In this document: positions 1 to 7,729 of the stretch, in pieces | Position numbering within the stretch: position 1 is the first letter of the stretch | Layout of the letters: each line of letters opens with the position of its first letter | DNA from: Haloplanus sp. | GTDB lineage: Archaea > Halobacteriota > Halobacteria > Halobacteriales > Haloferacaceae | DNA length: 46,108 bases | Assembly: GCF_028275055.1 (NCBI RefSeq) | Contig: NZ_JAQCNJ010000021.1 | Coordinates: forward strand, 1-46,108 | Direction of reading: 5' to 3' | Position numbers and translations under genes: made by a program | Notes under the pieces: model-generated | What the model was told of the DNA's origin: nothing | Seen by the model: the letters and a program-made list of their open reading frames with translations, nothing else | Databases searched by the model: none

Positions 1-223
1 CCTCGTCGGTTTCCTCGGAGCGAGGGATGCGTAGCCGCGGTCCGGTCGTGACGCGCCAACCGGGTGTCTGTGCATCGAACGGACCCACCCGATACACCGG
101 CCCATCGACCGTGCCGTCCGCTTACGTCCCCCGCGACACCGAGACCGGACGCCTGCCGTGCTTGCGACGCCGGCCCGGACGGCGGCCGAGCCGACCGGCG
201 CGACCGGCGACGATTTGAGTTGC
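1..223. other. Left edge, no assignable gene
   Basis: All open frames here are short and look like GC-rich background. One rightward frame runs in from the edge and stops at about base 35, so the tail of an upstream gene could lie there. A leftward frame opens at 105 and runs off the edge. Neither can be assigned. Confidence 0.3.
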
Positions 224-775
224 TCACGCGTCGACCGAGACGAGATGTGGCTCAAGCACCGTCGCCTCGTCGGGGTGGCTCGCGCTGTAGGCCGCCCACT
301 CCTGGCGGTCGAAGCTGAAACCGATCTCACACGGCCAGTCGACGCCGCCAGCCGCTTCGAGCTTCGACTGGAGGGTGGTTGCCTCCTCGGGACCGACGAG
401 TGCGTCGCTGGTCGCGTCGAGAAACCGCCGGAACGCCTCGTATGAGGCGATATCGAGGTCGGCACGGTAGCACTCGGCGGCAGCCTGTTCGCGCCGACCG
501 CCGTCCGACGATGCCCGCGTGGCCGGTAAACACGAGGCCTCGGGGCGGGTCCCCTGTCCGAAGTAGAAGACGAACCGGTCGCCCTCATACCGGAAGGGGC
601 CGTGCCCGCACTCGGGATCCGTCGGGAAGCACCGCCAGGCAAAGGTCGCCCGGCAGTCCAGACACCGGAACCGCGTGATCGTGCTCGTTCCGACAGGGTC
701 GTTCCGGTCGAATCCACCGGCCGGTTCCACGACTGCACACTGCGGGCAGTGTGCCGGCCCACGTTCGTCGCTCAC
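224..775 (-). CDS. Conserved hypothetical protein with N-terminal zinc ribbon
   Basis: A 183-residue protein starting at a GTG. The N-terminus carries two CxxC knuckles (C10/C13 and C38/C41), the spacing of a small zinc ribbon, as in many archaeal nucleic-acid-binding or protein-interaction modules. The rest is acidic, has no membrane segment or signal peptide, and I do not recognise a further domain. It lies 55 bases downstream of the HExxH-VWA gene on the same strand, so it may be the third member of that MoxR/VWA transcription unit. The high third-position GC supports real coding. The function is unknown; a role as an accessory or substrate of the neighbouring AAA+/VWA pair is only inferred from position. 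Confidence 0.75.
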   Translation of the reverse strand: MSDERGPAHCPQCAVVEPAGGFDRNDPVGTSTITRFRCLDCRATFAWRCFPTDPECGHGPFRYEGDRFVFYFGQGTRPEASCLPATRASSDGGRREQAAAECYRADLDIASYEAFRRFLDATSDALVGPEEATTLQSKLEAAGGVDWPCEIGFSFDRQEWAAYSASHPDEATVLEPHLVSVDA

Positions 776-830
776 ACTCCCTACTGTGGGAGCGACGGCT
801 ATCGGGGTTACGCTCCGGCTCGGTCGTCGC

Positions 831-3035
831 TCAGAAGAGCACCCGGGCGGCGAGTCGCCGGAGCCGCTGGTCGACCGTCGACCAGTCCGTGACGACCGCT
901 AGCCGGTGGAAGTAGGTCCGGTCGGACTCGACCGGCCGGGTGTCGGTCCCTTCGGGCCGGGTGAGATACACCCCCAGCACCGGGAACGAGACGGTGTCCA
1001 GTTCGGCCGTGTACGCCGCCTCGTCGTCGGGCAGGCCGTCGGTCACGACAAGCACGAACGGGTTCTCGGCGTCGATGAACCGTGCCCGTGCGAGCGAGAG
1101 TGCATCCGACAGCGGTGTCCCGCCGCCCGCTCGCCCGGTCAGGACGCGGTTCCGTGTCTCCCTGACGCCCTCCGTGCCGGTTTTCACCAGCCTGACCGTC
1201 GAGTCGTGGAGGTCGAGTATCGTCACCTCGACCCCGACGGACTCGAGCGCGAACGCGGCCGTCAGCGCGCCGGTCTCGGCCGCGTCGACGGCACCGCCGT
1301 CCATCGACCCGGAGCGGTCGAGGACGACGACACAGGTGTACCGCTTGTCCTCGCCCTCCTGTACCCGGGTGAACACGTCGGGATGGCCACGCGAGGCCGC
1401 AACGAGCCGTGATCGGTCGAGCGTGCCGCGTCGTTGTCGCCGGTGTTCCACGTCCCGTTGCTGCTCGCGAAGCCGATTCCGGAACCGTCTCGCGAGAGAC
1501 GTGCCGTCCCGCTGGACGGTCCGCCAGCGCTCGGTGTCGCCGTCGTTGTCGGCTGCGGTGACAACATCGAGACCCAGGCCTTCGGCCCCGGCGGCGTCGA
1601 GGGCCCGGACGTACGCCTCCAGTGCGTCGAGCCGGGCCTGTGCCTCCTCCAACTCCGTCACCTCCGTCGCCAACTCCTCGTTGTACCGCTCCCGGAACGC
1701 CGTCGCGAGCTCGCCGCCTTCGCTTCCGGCATCGGTCTCCGTCGGGGTCGGGTCGGGGTCCGGGTTTCCGTCGCTCTCGGTGTCGCCGGCGACGCCGGCA
1801 CGGGATTGTCCCGGGAGCCGTCCGGCGCCGGGGTGTGACTGTGCGTCGAGCCAGTCGTCCGTGGTGGCGGCGTCGAACCCGTCGGCCGGTGTCCCCTCGC
1901 CCGGCGACGTTCCCGCACCGCCTCCACCACTGTCCTCGGTGTCAGCAGGTGTGGCGGTGCGTTCGTGGTCGTCGGTCCCGTCGGCGTCGCTGCCGGTCGC
2001 ACTCGTTATCTGCCGGCCGACCTCCCGCCGGACGCTCTCGCGGGCGAGGTCCCGTGCCGGTTGGACGTGCTGGCCGAATCCACCGGCCGTGTCGTCGGGC
2101 TTGCCCGGGAGCGGTGCCCCGGCGCCGGTCTCCGGGAGGGTGGCGGCGTCAGTAACCCGGCGACCGGCCGGCTGGCGACCGGTCTGGCCGACCCTGACGG
2201 TGCCGTCGGCGTCGACGAGGTCGGCCAACTCGCTCGCTCCGGTGCCCGAAACCGTCGAGCCGTCCATCGCCTCAACGAGCGACCGCCAGAACGTCAGGAT
2301 TCGTTTGTTCCGGGCGGTCGGGTCCGGTTCGGTCACCACCTCGGCGACGGCCTCGTGCATCGTCGGGACAACGGTCTCGAGCACGCGTCTGTCCCTGAGC
2401 GACGCCATCCGGAGGCCCGTCGCGTCGTCTTGGAGGGCACGGAACCGGCCGCTGTCGTAGATTGCCATGTCGGCGAGGCCACAGACGACCGCGTGGAAGA
2501 AGCTGAACCGGCGGTCGTCGCCGTCGGTCATCTCCCGGCCGAACGGCCCCGGCTCGAAGAGGTTGGCGTTCAGTACCTCCAGTTCGGTCGCGACGGCGTA
2601 CCGACGGCGGAGCTGTCGTTCGACGGCCCCGTCCTCGAGCGTGTTCCAGATGCGTGAGAACATGCGCCGTCGCTCCGGGTCGACGGTCGCGAGCAGGTCG
2701 TGGAAGCCGTCGATGTCGGTGTAGCGGAGATGTCCCATCTCGTGGACAACGAGCGCTTCTTGGACCGCGAGGTCGAACGCACGCCGACGGAACTCGGTCG
2801 CGGGCTGGTCGAACGCGCGCGTCGTCACCGTGATTTCGGGCCGGTCACCGTCGTGGTCGGTCGTCGCCGTCCGGATATCCGTGGAGAATCGCACTCGCGG
2901 CCGCGACGTCGACAGGAGCCGAACGTACTTCTGGAGGTGTCGGCGTCGCTTCTCTGACTCACGGAGCGTCTCGGCGTCGCCGACGCCGAGCCGCTCCCGG
3001 ACCGACTGCAATGCGGTCGACGCGGTCAGTCGCAT
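831..3035 (-). CDS. HExxH motif plus VWA domain protein (CobT/NorD-like)
   Basis: A 734-residue protein. Near the N-terminus is a zinc-peptidase-like HEMGH motif (H98-H102), followed about 30 residues later by a conserved N-LED-G segment, an arrangement familiar from CobT/NorD-type VWA proteins. The middle (about residues 300-450) is a low-complexity, Gly/Asp/Thr-rich linker. The C-terminal third is a von Willebrand A domain with an intact metal-ion-dependent adhesion site: DRSGS at about 573-577, then GGTPLSD and VVTDG. Its start codon directly abuts the stop of the upstream MoxR-like ATPase, so the two are translationally linked. In this family such pairs act as an AAA+ remodeller and its VWA adaptor, often for cofactor or metal loading. 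Whether the HExxH site cleaves anything is unknown. Confidence 0.88.
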   Translation of the reverse strand: MRLTASTALQSVRERLGVGDAETLRESEKRRRHLQKYVRLLSTSRPRVRFSTDIRTATTDHDGDRPEITVTTRAFDQPATEFRRRAFDLAVQEALVVHEMGHLRYTDIDGFHDLLATVDPERRRMFSRIWNTLEDGAVERQLRRRYAVATELEVLNANLFEPGPFGREMTDGDDRRFSFFHAVVCGLADMAIYDSGRFRALQDDATGLRMASLRDRRVLETVVPTMHEAVAEVVTEPDPTARNKRILTFWRSLVEAMDGSTVSGTGASELADLVDADGTVRVGQTGRQPAGRRVTDAATLPETGAGAPLPGKPDDTAGGFGQHVQPARDLARESVRREVGRQITSATGSDADGTDDHERTATPADTEDSGGGGAGTSPGEGTPADGFDAATTDDWLDAQSHPGAGRLPGQSRAGVAGDTESDGNPDPDPTPTETDAGSEGGELATAFRERYNEELATEVTELEEAQARLDALEAYVRALDAAGAEGLGLDVVTAADNDGDTERWRTVQRDGTSLARRFRNRLREQQRDVEHRRQRRGTLDRSRLVAASRGHPDVFTRVQEGEDKRYTCVVVLDRSGSMDGGAVDAAETGALTAAFALESVGVEVTILDLHDSTVRLVKTGTEGVRETRNRVLTGRAGGGTPLSDALSLARARFIDAENPFVLVVTDGLPDDEAAYTAELDTVSFPVLGVYLTRPEGTDTRPVESDRTYFHRLAVVTDWSTVDQRLRRLAARVLF

Positions 3036-4091
3036 TCACTCCCACCGCGTCGACTCGACGGCCTTCGAGACGGCGCTTCGGTCCTCGGCCGTCGCGCGGG
3101 TCTCAAGCACCTGTTTCGCCGCCGCCGCCGGTGCCATGTCGAACTCGGTGACGAGACGGCCGATCTTGATGACCGTCCGGTGAGAGGTCGGTGTTGCGAG
3201 GTCGCGGTCCCGGTAGCTCGCACGGAGGTTCGCGGCCAGTTCGGTCAGTCGCTCGACGAGTCGCCTGTCGCGGTCGACGCCACCATCGAGCGCGGTCGTC
3301 TCGTACAACAACCGTTGTTCGGCCTCGGGGGCGAGGTAACCGAGTTCGAGCTCCCAGAACCGCGATCGGAAGGCGTCGTTGAGCGGGTTCGTCCCGGCGT
3401 ACCGGGGTGGGTTCATCGTCGCCACGAACCGAAAGGCCGGATGCGGGTCCAGCACCTCGGCGGTCGACTGGACGACCAGCCGGCCATCGCGCTCGGTCAG
3501 CCCGTGCAGCGGCATCGTCGTCGCCGGCCCGGCGGCGTTCAGTTCGTCGGCGACGAACGTCCACCCCTGCTCGACGGCCCGGTAGAGGATGCCCGGTGTG
3601 AAGCTGAACGCGTGTTCCGCACCGACGAGTTCGGCGGCCTCACCGAGGCGCAGGTCACGGTCGGCTGCGACCCGTTCGATCTCCGCGATGCGTTCTCGTC
3701 CCGCCGTCTCGTTGGGTGCGTACTCGCCGACGAGGTCGGTGTAGGTCGTCCCCGAGCCAAAGTTGACCCGGACCAGCGGCCGGTTGGTCCGGGCACAGAG
3801 CTGCCGCACCAGCCGGTCCTTGCCGACACCGGTCTCGCCGGTCAACAACAGGGCGTAGTCCTCGTCGGCGAGAAACCGCCCGGCCAGTTCCACGTCGGTC
3901 CGGCCGTCCCGGATGTCGCGCTCGACGTACCGGTGGTCCAGTTCGGGGACCAGCGGGTGGTCCGGGTCGTCCAGTACGTCCAGTCCGTGGAACGTCTCGC
4001 CGGACGGACTACCTGCCGGTCGCGTCAGGTCGGTGATCGCGGTCTCGTCGACACCGTCCGTTGTCGGTGATACCGCCCCGGAGTCGGTCAT
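3036..4091 (-). CDS. MoxR/CbbQ-type AAA+ ATPase
   Basis: A 351-residue AAA+ ATPase. Walker A is GETGVGKD (residues 85-92), Walker B lies in FVADELN (about 179-185), sensor 1 is ATMNP (224-228) and an arginine-finger region, FRSRFWE, follows at 241-247. This is the MoxR/CbbQ/NorQ branch, whose members hydrolyse ATP to remodel a client, usually with a VWA partner. That partner is the next gene, whose start is immediately adjacent. I chose the ATG at 4091, not the in-frame ATG at 4241, because a TATA-like element at 4113-4120 sits about 26 bases upstream, which fits a leaderless mRNA, and because the extra 50 residues are basic and unlike this family. Confidence 0.92.
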   Translation of the reverse strand: MTDSGAVSPTTDGVDETAITDLTRPAGSPSGETFHGLDVLDDPDHPLVPELDHRYVERDIRDGRTDVELAGRFLADEDYALLLTGETGVGKDRLVRQLCARTNRPLVRVNFGSGTTYTDLVGEYAPNETAGRERIAEIERVAADRDLRLGEAAELVGAEHAFSFTPGILYRAVEQGWTFVADELNAAGPATTMPLHGLTERDGRLVVQSTAEVLDPHPAFRFVATMNPPRYAGTNPLNDAFRSRFWELELGYLAPEAEQRLLYETTALDGGVDRDRRLVERLTELAANLRASYRDRDLATPTSHRTVIKIGRLVTEFDMAPAAAAKQVLETRATAEDRSAVSKAVESTRWE

Positions 4092-4112
4092 CGACCGTTC
4101 TATCGGGTCGGC

Positions 4113-4120
4113 GAATAAAT
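4113..4120 (-). promoter_or_regulatory. TATA box of the MoxR/HExxH-VWA operon
   Basis: On the minus strand this reads ATTTATTC. It is centred about 26 bases before the ATG at 4091, the position expected for a leaderless haloarchaeal transcript. Confidence 0.6.
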
Positions 4121-4460
4121 CATGCGTGGAAGCGGCCAGTGTGTGCCCGGCTATCGGAGCCGCCGACGGTGTCAGCCCACCCAACCTCCGGCGTTGATAT
4201 CGGTGTCCACGTCGCCGGCGCCACCGGGAACACAGTTCCATCTACGCGGGGTACCGGTGTCGACATCCGCAGTCGGCAAAGAACTGTCTCGTAACTACGG
4301 ATTTCGACCTCACGTCTCCGACCGCCGGTTGAGCCGGAGTCATCGCAGTCTTCCAATTAGCCCAGACGACGCGCCGCCATACACCGGAGTTGAGTGGCTT
4401 GTGAACGGCGTATATCGCTCCCACTAGTGTATAACCACCCGAACGCCGTCCCCGAGGTGT
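4121..4460. other. Intergenic, no gene seen
   Basis: No frame here has convincing coding character, and the base composition drops compared with the genes to the left. This is the left boundary of the looser, lower-GC segment. No repeat or tRNA-derived sequence was recognised. Confidence 0.4.
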
Positions 4461-4613
4461 TCAGTCAAGTCGGCTGAACCACGGCGTGAGGCCGCCACCC
4501 GCCGCCATCTCGACCACGCCGAACGCGACGGCCGGCAGCGAGGCGGTCGTCGGAACCAGCCGAAACGTCGCGCTCGCTCGCGGCCCATCGGACACACCGG
4601 TTGTTACTCGCAT
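4461..4613 (-). CDS. Possible 50-residue small protein
   Basis: A short frame with strongly GC-biased third positions, in contrast to the surrounding lower-GC DNA. The product begins MRVTTGVSDGPRAS and ends LTPWFSRLD. It has a hydrophobic middle (about residues 26-38) with alternating Ala/Val/Gly, too weak to call a membrane helix. No CxxC or other motif is present. Only a poor TATA-like match lies upstream near 4634-4643. The call rests on codon use and uninterrupted frame; the function is unknown. It could also be the retained tail of a longer, lost gene. Confidence 0.45.
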   Translation of the reverse strand: MRVTTGVSDGPRASATFRLVPTTASLPAVAFGVVEMAAGGGLTPWFSRLD

Positions 4614-4649
4614 GCTCTCCACCCACTCAGGAGGGTAACCTTCGCCGCG

Positions 4650-5561
4650 TTACTCCCGTGTGAGCTGGGTCGTTGCACCGTCTCTCACGGCTGTCACGTC
4701 GTTTTCAAACACCGCTGTCGCTTGCGTTTCGAGCGTCTGCTCGTCGCCTTCGTGTCGCGGGGAGATGTGGGTAAGCCAGAGCCGTTCGCTTCCCGATTCA
4801 GCGGCAACCCGTGCTGCCTCCGCGGCGGTCGAATGCCCAGTCGAACGGGCCCGGTGGGCGTGTTCCTCGGTGAACATGGCACTGTATATCAGCAGTGAGG
4901 CGTCCGATGCGGCATCGACGACACCGGCGGTCGGTCTGGTGTCGCCGGTGTACACTACTTTCCGCCCGGACCGTGGCTCCGACAGCACGTCACCCGGTTC
5001 GACAGTCGTTCCGTCGTCCGTCTCGACGGGTTGCCCGTTCTGTAGCATCCCGTACTTCGGTCCCGGATCGAGACCGAGTGCCCGTGCCTTCTCCGCGATG
5101 AACTCCCGTCTGTCCGTCTCCTGGAGAACGAATCCGTGTGAGTGGTCCGTGTAGGGCGTACCGAAGGCTCGGACGGTGTAATCGTCGGTCTGTCTTACCG
5201 GTTCGTTTTCGCTGTACCCGTGTACGGTGACCGTGTAGCTGGGCCATCTGTACGCACCTTCGATCATCTCGTGTGCCCGCCGGGTCCGCTGTTCCGGGAC
5301 ATAAATATCGAGTGGCTTATCACGCCCGTTCATCTCGAGCGCTTGAACGAGACCGGGTATCCCGAGCGTGTGGTCCGCATAGAAGTGGCTGACGAACACG
5401 GCATCGACGTTCGGAGAGGCGTCGTATCGCATCAGACGCTGTCGGGACCCTTCACCACAGTCGAACAGTATCTCATCGCCGAACAACTGCAGGTGGATGC
5501 AGCTGGTTCCGTACCGTGACGTCGGGAGGCCGCCGCTGGTCCCGACAGCAGTTACGTGCAT
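4650..5561 (-). CDS. RNase Z-like metallo-beta-lactamase protein with altered active site
   Basis: A 303-residue protein of the tRNase Z family (metallo-beta-lactamase fold), whose active members cut the 3' trailer from pre-tRNA. Family marks include the N-terminal GTSGGLPT, ADHTLGIPGL, YTGDTRP, a GHSTAAEAAR segment and LTHISPRH near the C-terminus. Two sites are abnormal. The HxHxDH metal motif reads HFYADH, with Tyr for the second His. The HEATF motif reads YSAMF, losing both His and Glu. It may be a non-catalytic or re-purposed paralogue, so I give no gene symbol. The ATG at 5561 is preferred over 5579 because a TATA-like CTAAAA complement at 5586-5591 is centred 27 bases before it, and the shorter N-terminus matches the family. 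Confidence 0.82.
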   Translation of the reverse strand: MHVTAVGTSGGLPTSRYGTSCIHLQLFGDEILFDCGEGSRQRLMRYDASPNVDAVFVSHFYADHTLGIPGLVQALEMNGRDKPLDIYVPEQRTRRAHEMIEGAYRWPSYTVTVHGYSENEPVRQTDDYTVRAFGTPYTDHSHGFVLQETDRREFIAEKARALGLDPGPKYGMLQNGQPVETDDGTTVEPGDVLSEPRSGRKVVYTGDTRPTAGVVDAASDASLLIYSAMFTEEHAHRARSTGHSTAAEAARVAAESGSERLWLTHISPRHEGDEQTLETQATAVFENDVTAVRDGATTQLTRE

Positions 5562-5585
5562 GCGTCGGTGTACGGCCACACGCGG

Positions 5586-5591
5586 CTAAAA
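5586..5591 (-). promoter_or_regulatory. TATA box for the RNase Z-like gene
   Basis: The minus strand reads TTTTAG, centred 27 bases before the ATG at 5561. It supports the shorter start and a leaderless message. Confidence 0.5.
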
Positions 5592-5806
5592 CGTACGTAC
5601 CGGGACGACCTTTCGGCGCTGACGATGACCGCTTTTTTTGAACGCGTGGAGCGGTGACCACGGACCCGAGGCCGTCGGCTTTGTCCTCCTCCAGTTCGGG
5701 CCGTCCAGACCGTGCGTCTGAACCTCCCCGGCGGCCGGTGCTAGCAGTGTGCTGTCTGTGAGCGCCTTTGTCGACAATGACACCGACCGTCGGCGTACCG
5801 GTCGGG

Positions 5807-7282
5807 TCACACCACCCCGCGCAACGTTCCACGGGACAGTTCCACTACCCGGCGAGCAACCGCACGGGTTGGTGACGAGATACCTAGGAGCACCCCCAGA
5901 AACCCACAAAGACAGACGAAAGCGGCAATAATCGCTACCTCTGTCGGTGACAACGGCGTTGGACCCCCGACGGAAACGACTCCGATGGTGAGGAGAAACG
6001 AAACCACACCGCCGACGGTCAGATGTACCGCGGTGGTCGTCTCGACGGGAATCTGTCCGAATACGTCGCGGGCGTAGTAACACACGTACCCGAAGATGAC
6101 GAGGTTCATCACGCCATAGCCGGCCGCCCCGGCTACCGCACCGTACTCCGCGCCAAAGAACGCCGGTACGGGCACGCTGAGTATGAGGCCGTACAGCTTC
6201 GTTCGAAAGCTCACGCTCGGCTTGCCGAGGGCCTCCATCGCGTGTGAAGTGAGCGTCCAGAACCCACGGAGGATGTTAACCCCGCCGACAACAAGCACAG
6301 TCGTTGAGAACGCCGTCCGTGCGCTGGCGAAGGCGACCCGTGCCACGACATCGTGTGCACCGAGGAGGTAGCCGAACACGACGAACGTTACCCCCGTCCC
6401 GCCGGTGATCGCCCCGTTGAGATAGGCGGCATAGTCGTTTCCCGCGGCGGCGTCGCCGCTGACCTTCGTGAGCAACGGCGAAGAAAGCCGCCAAGAGATG
6501 GTCGCTCCGAAGTCCGCAAAACGATCCGCGGCCTCATACACACCCACCGCCGTCGGTGTGGCCACGACGCCGAGAACGAACACCGGCATATTGTACGAGA
6601 AGCGGTCAACCACCTGGTCGGGGATACTCCACCTGGCGAACGTCCACGCCGACCGGAGTTCACGACGCCCAGGAACCTGTGGAAGCACACCGAGGTAGAC
6701 GGCGACCGGCAGGAACAACGCGACCCGGACACCGGCGCTCACGAGGAGGAGTTCGGTCGCTGAGGTCACGCGCGGGCTTAAAAGTACCATCGCTGCCAGC
6801 CCCACGCCGGTTTGTGTACCGCCGAGCCACGTCTGAGCGCTCGGGTACCCGATTGCGCCGACCAGGCTCAGGACGATCATCGAGAGCGCGAGCGACGCGG
6901 CGTACACTCCCGCGGGAGCGAGCAGATCCGCGGTAAAAACGGTTCGGCGGGTGAGGCTCTCGGCCAACAGGGTTGCAGCCCCGCCGCCGGCCACGAGATA
7001 TCCCGCCGCGAATACGACCGCCAACCCGAGGTACGCGCCGACGCGCTCGCCGGGTTCGCTGCCGAGTTTCTGAAGCGTTTGGCTGATCCCCCGCACCGGC
7101 CGGAGAACGAGTGCCGCGACAATCGAGACGAAAAAGAACGTCCCGGTGGCCGCCGGCGACGTTACGAGCGCGTAAACAACACCGCTGAGAACGTACAACG
7201 GCGTTGAAATCACTGCCCCTCCGGCGGTCCGGATCGACGAATCGAGGAGGGTAACTTCGTCGCCGTCGCGCCGTTGAACCAT
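5807..7282 (-). CDS. Oligosaccharide/polysaccharide flippase (Wzx/AglR-like)
   Basis: A 491-residue integral membrane protein with about 12-14 hydrophobic segments spread over its whole length. The pattern resembles the polysaccharide biosynthesis/flippase family (MATE-like superfamily), with short charged loops such as the PGRRELRSAWTFARWSIPDQ stretch near the middle. Such proteins move lipid-linked sugars across the cell membrane for S-layer glycosylation or exopolysaccharide. No glycosyltransferase lies next to it here, so it stands apart from a typical agl cluster. A TATA-like ATTTTG complement at about 7306-7313 lies about 28 bases before the ATG, which fits a leaderless start. The family is fairly sure from topology; the substrate is unknown. 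Confidence 0.82.
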   Translation of the reverse strand: MVQRRDGDEVTLLDSSIRTAGGAVISTPLYVLSGVVYALVTSPAATGTFFFVSIVAALVLRPVRGISQTLQKLGSEPGERVGAYLGLAVVFAAGYLVAGGGAATLLAESLTRRTVFTADLLAPAGVYAASLALSMIVLSLVGAIGYPSAQTWLGGTQTGVGLAAMVLLSPRVTSATELLLVSAGVRVALFLPVAVYLGVLPQVPGRRELRSAWTFARWSIPDQVVDRFSYNMPVFVLGVVATPTAVGVYEAADRFADFGATISWRLSSPLLTKVSGDAAAGNDYAAYLNGAITGGTGVTFVVFGYLLGAHDVVARVAFASARTAFSTTVLVVGGVNILRGFWTLTSHAMEALGKPSVSFRTKLYGLILSVPVPAFFGAEYGAVAGAAGYGVMNLVIFGYVCYYARDVFGQIPVETTTAVHLTVGGVVSFLLTIGVVSVGGPTPLSPTEVAIIAAFVCLCGFLGVLLGISSPTRAVARRVVELSRGTLRGVV

Positions 7283-7695
7283 TGTCAGCTATTGTGGTGT
7301 GGCGCTCAAAATCTTGGTGTGTTCCCGGTCAGTTGTGGTGACAGGCACATCCCTGCGGTCTCGGATCGCTGGTCCCCCGAACGCTCAGTCGGGCTGGACA
7401 TGCGTTTATGATAACAGCCGTACCGAATCAACGAACGGGAGTGTAATCTCGGCGTTTCGCGGAACCGTGACCATCGTCGCTACTATCGAGTAGCGTAGCT
7501 GAATCCCGAAGACAACGTCGCACCGGCGATGGGACCGCCACCGCCCAACATGGGGCCATAGTATCAGTTGCACGATGGTTCGGTGTCATGAAACCCCTCA
7601 CAATCGGTTGCTCTCACTGGTTTCCCTGTGGGTTATCCGAACGACGAACCCGTAGTTATCGTACAACAATCCAAACACCACCGATACACGAGAGC
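7283..7695. other. Intergenic region, nothing coding recognised
   Basis: About 400 bases of mixed composition between two divergent genes. Only short frames are present (the longest, 64 residues at 7299-7493, has no coding character). The flippase promoter is at the left end and the kinase promoter at the right end. Confidence 0.4.
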
Positions 7696-7699
7696 AAAC

Positions 7700-7716
7700 C
7701 TATATCACGCGTGATA
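7700..7716 (+). promoter_or_regulatory. Promoter and palindromic operator of the sensor kinase gene
   Basis: A TATA-like CTATAT at 7700-7705 sits about 27 bases before the ATG at 7730. It overlaps a perfect 14-base palindrome, TATCACGCGTGATA, at 7703-7716. The palindrome lies between the TATA box and the transcription start, where a bound dimer would block initiation. Confidence 0.6.
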
Positions 7717-7729
7717 GCCAATTTGTCGT

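Noticed and set aside
940-2460. Long rightward frame (506 codons) across the VWA gene
   Set aside because: It is antisense to a well-supported gene, is Ser/Arg/Thr-rich without domains, and such frames arise routinely in GC-rich haloarchaeal DNA.
3180-4070. Rightward 296-codon frame opposite the MoxR-like gene
   Set aside because: Antisense shadow with no motif, while the opposite strand carries all AAA+ motifs.
5633-5639. Seven-T run as a terminator
   Set aside because: No rightward gene ends near it; for the leftward genes it lies in the wrong orientation.
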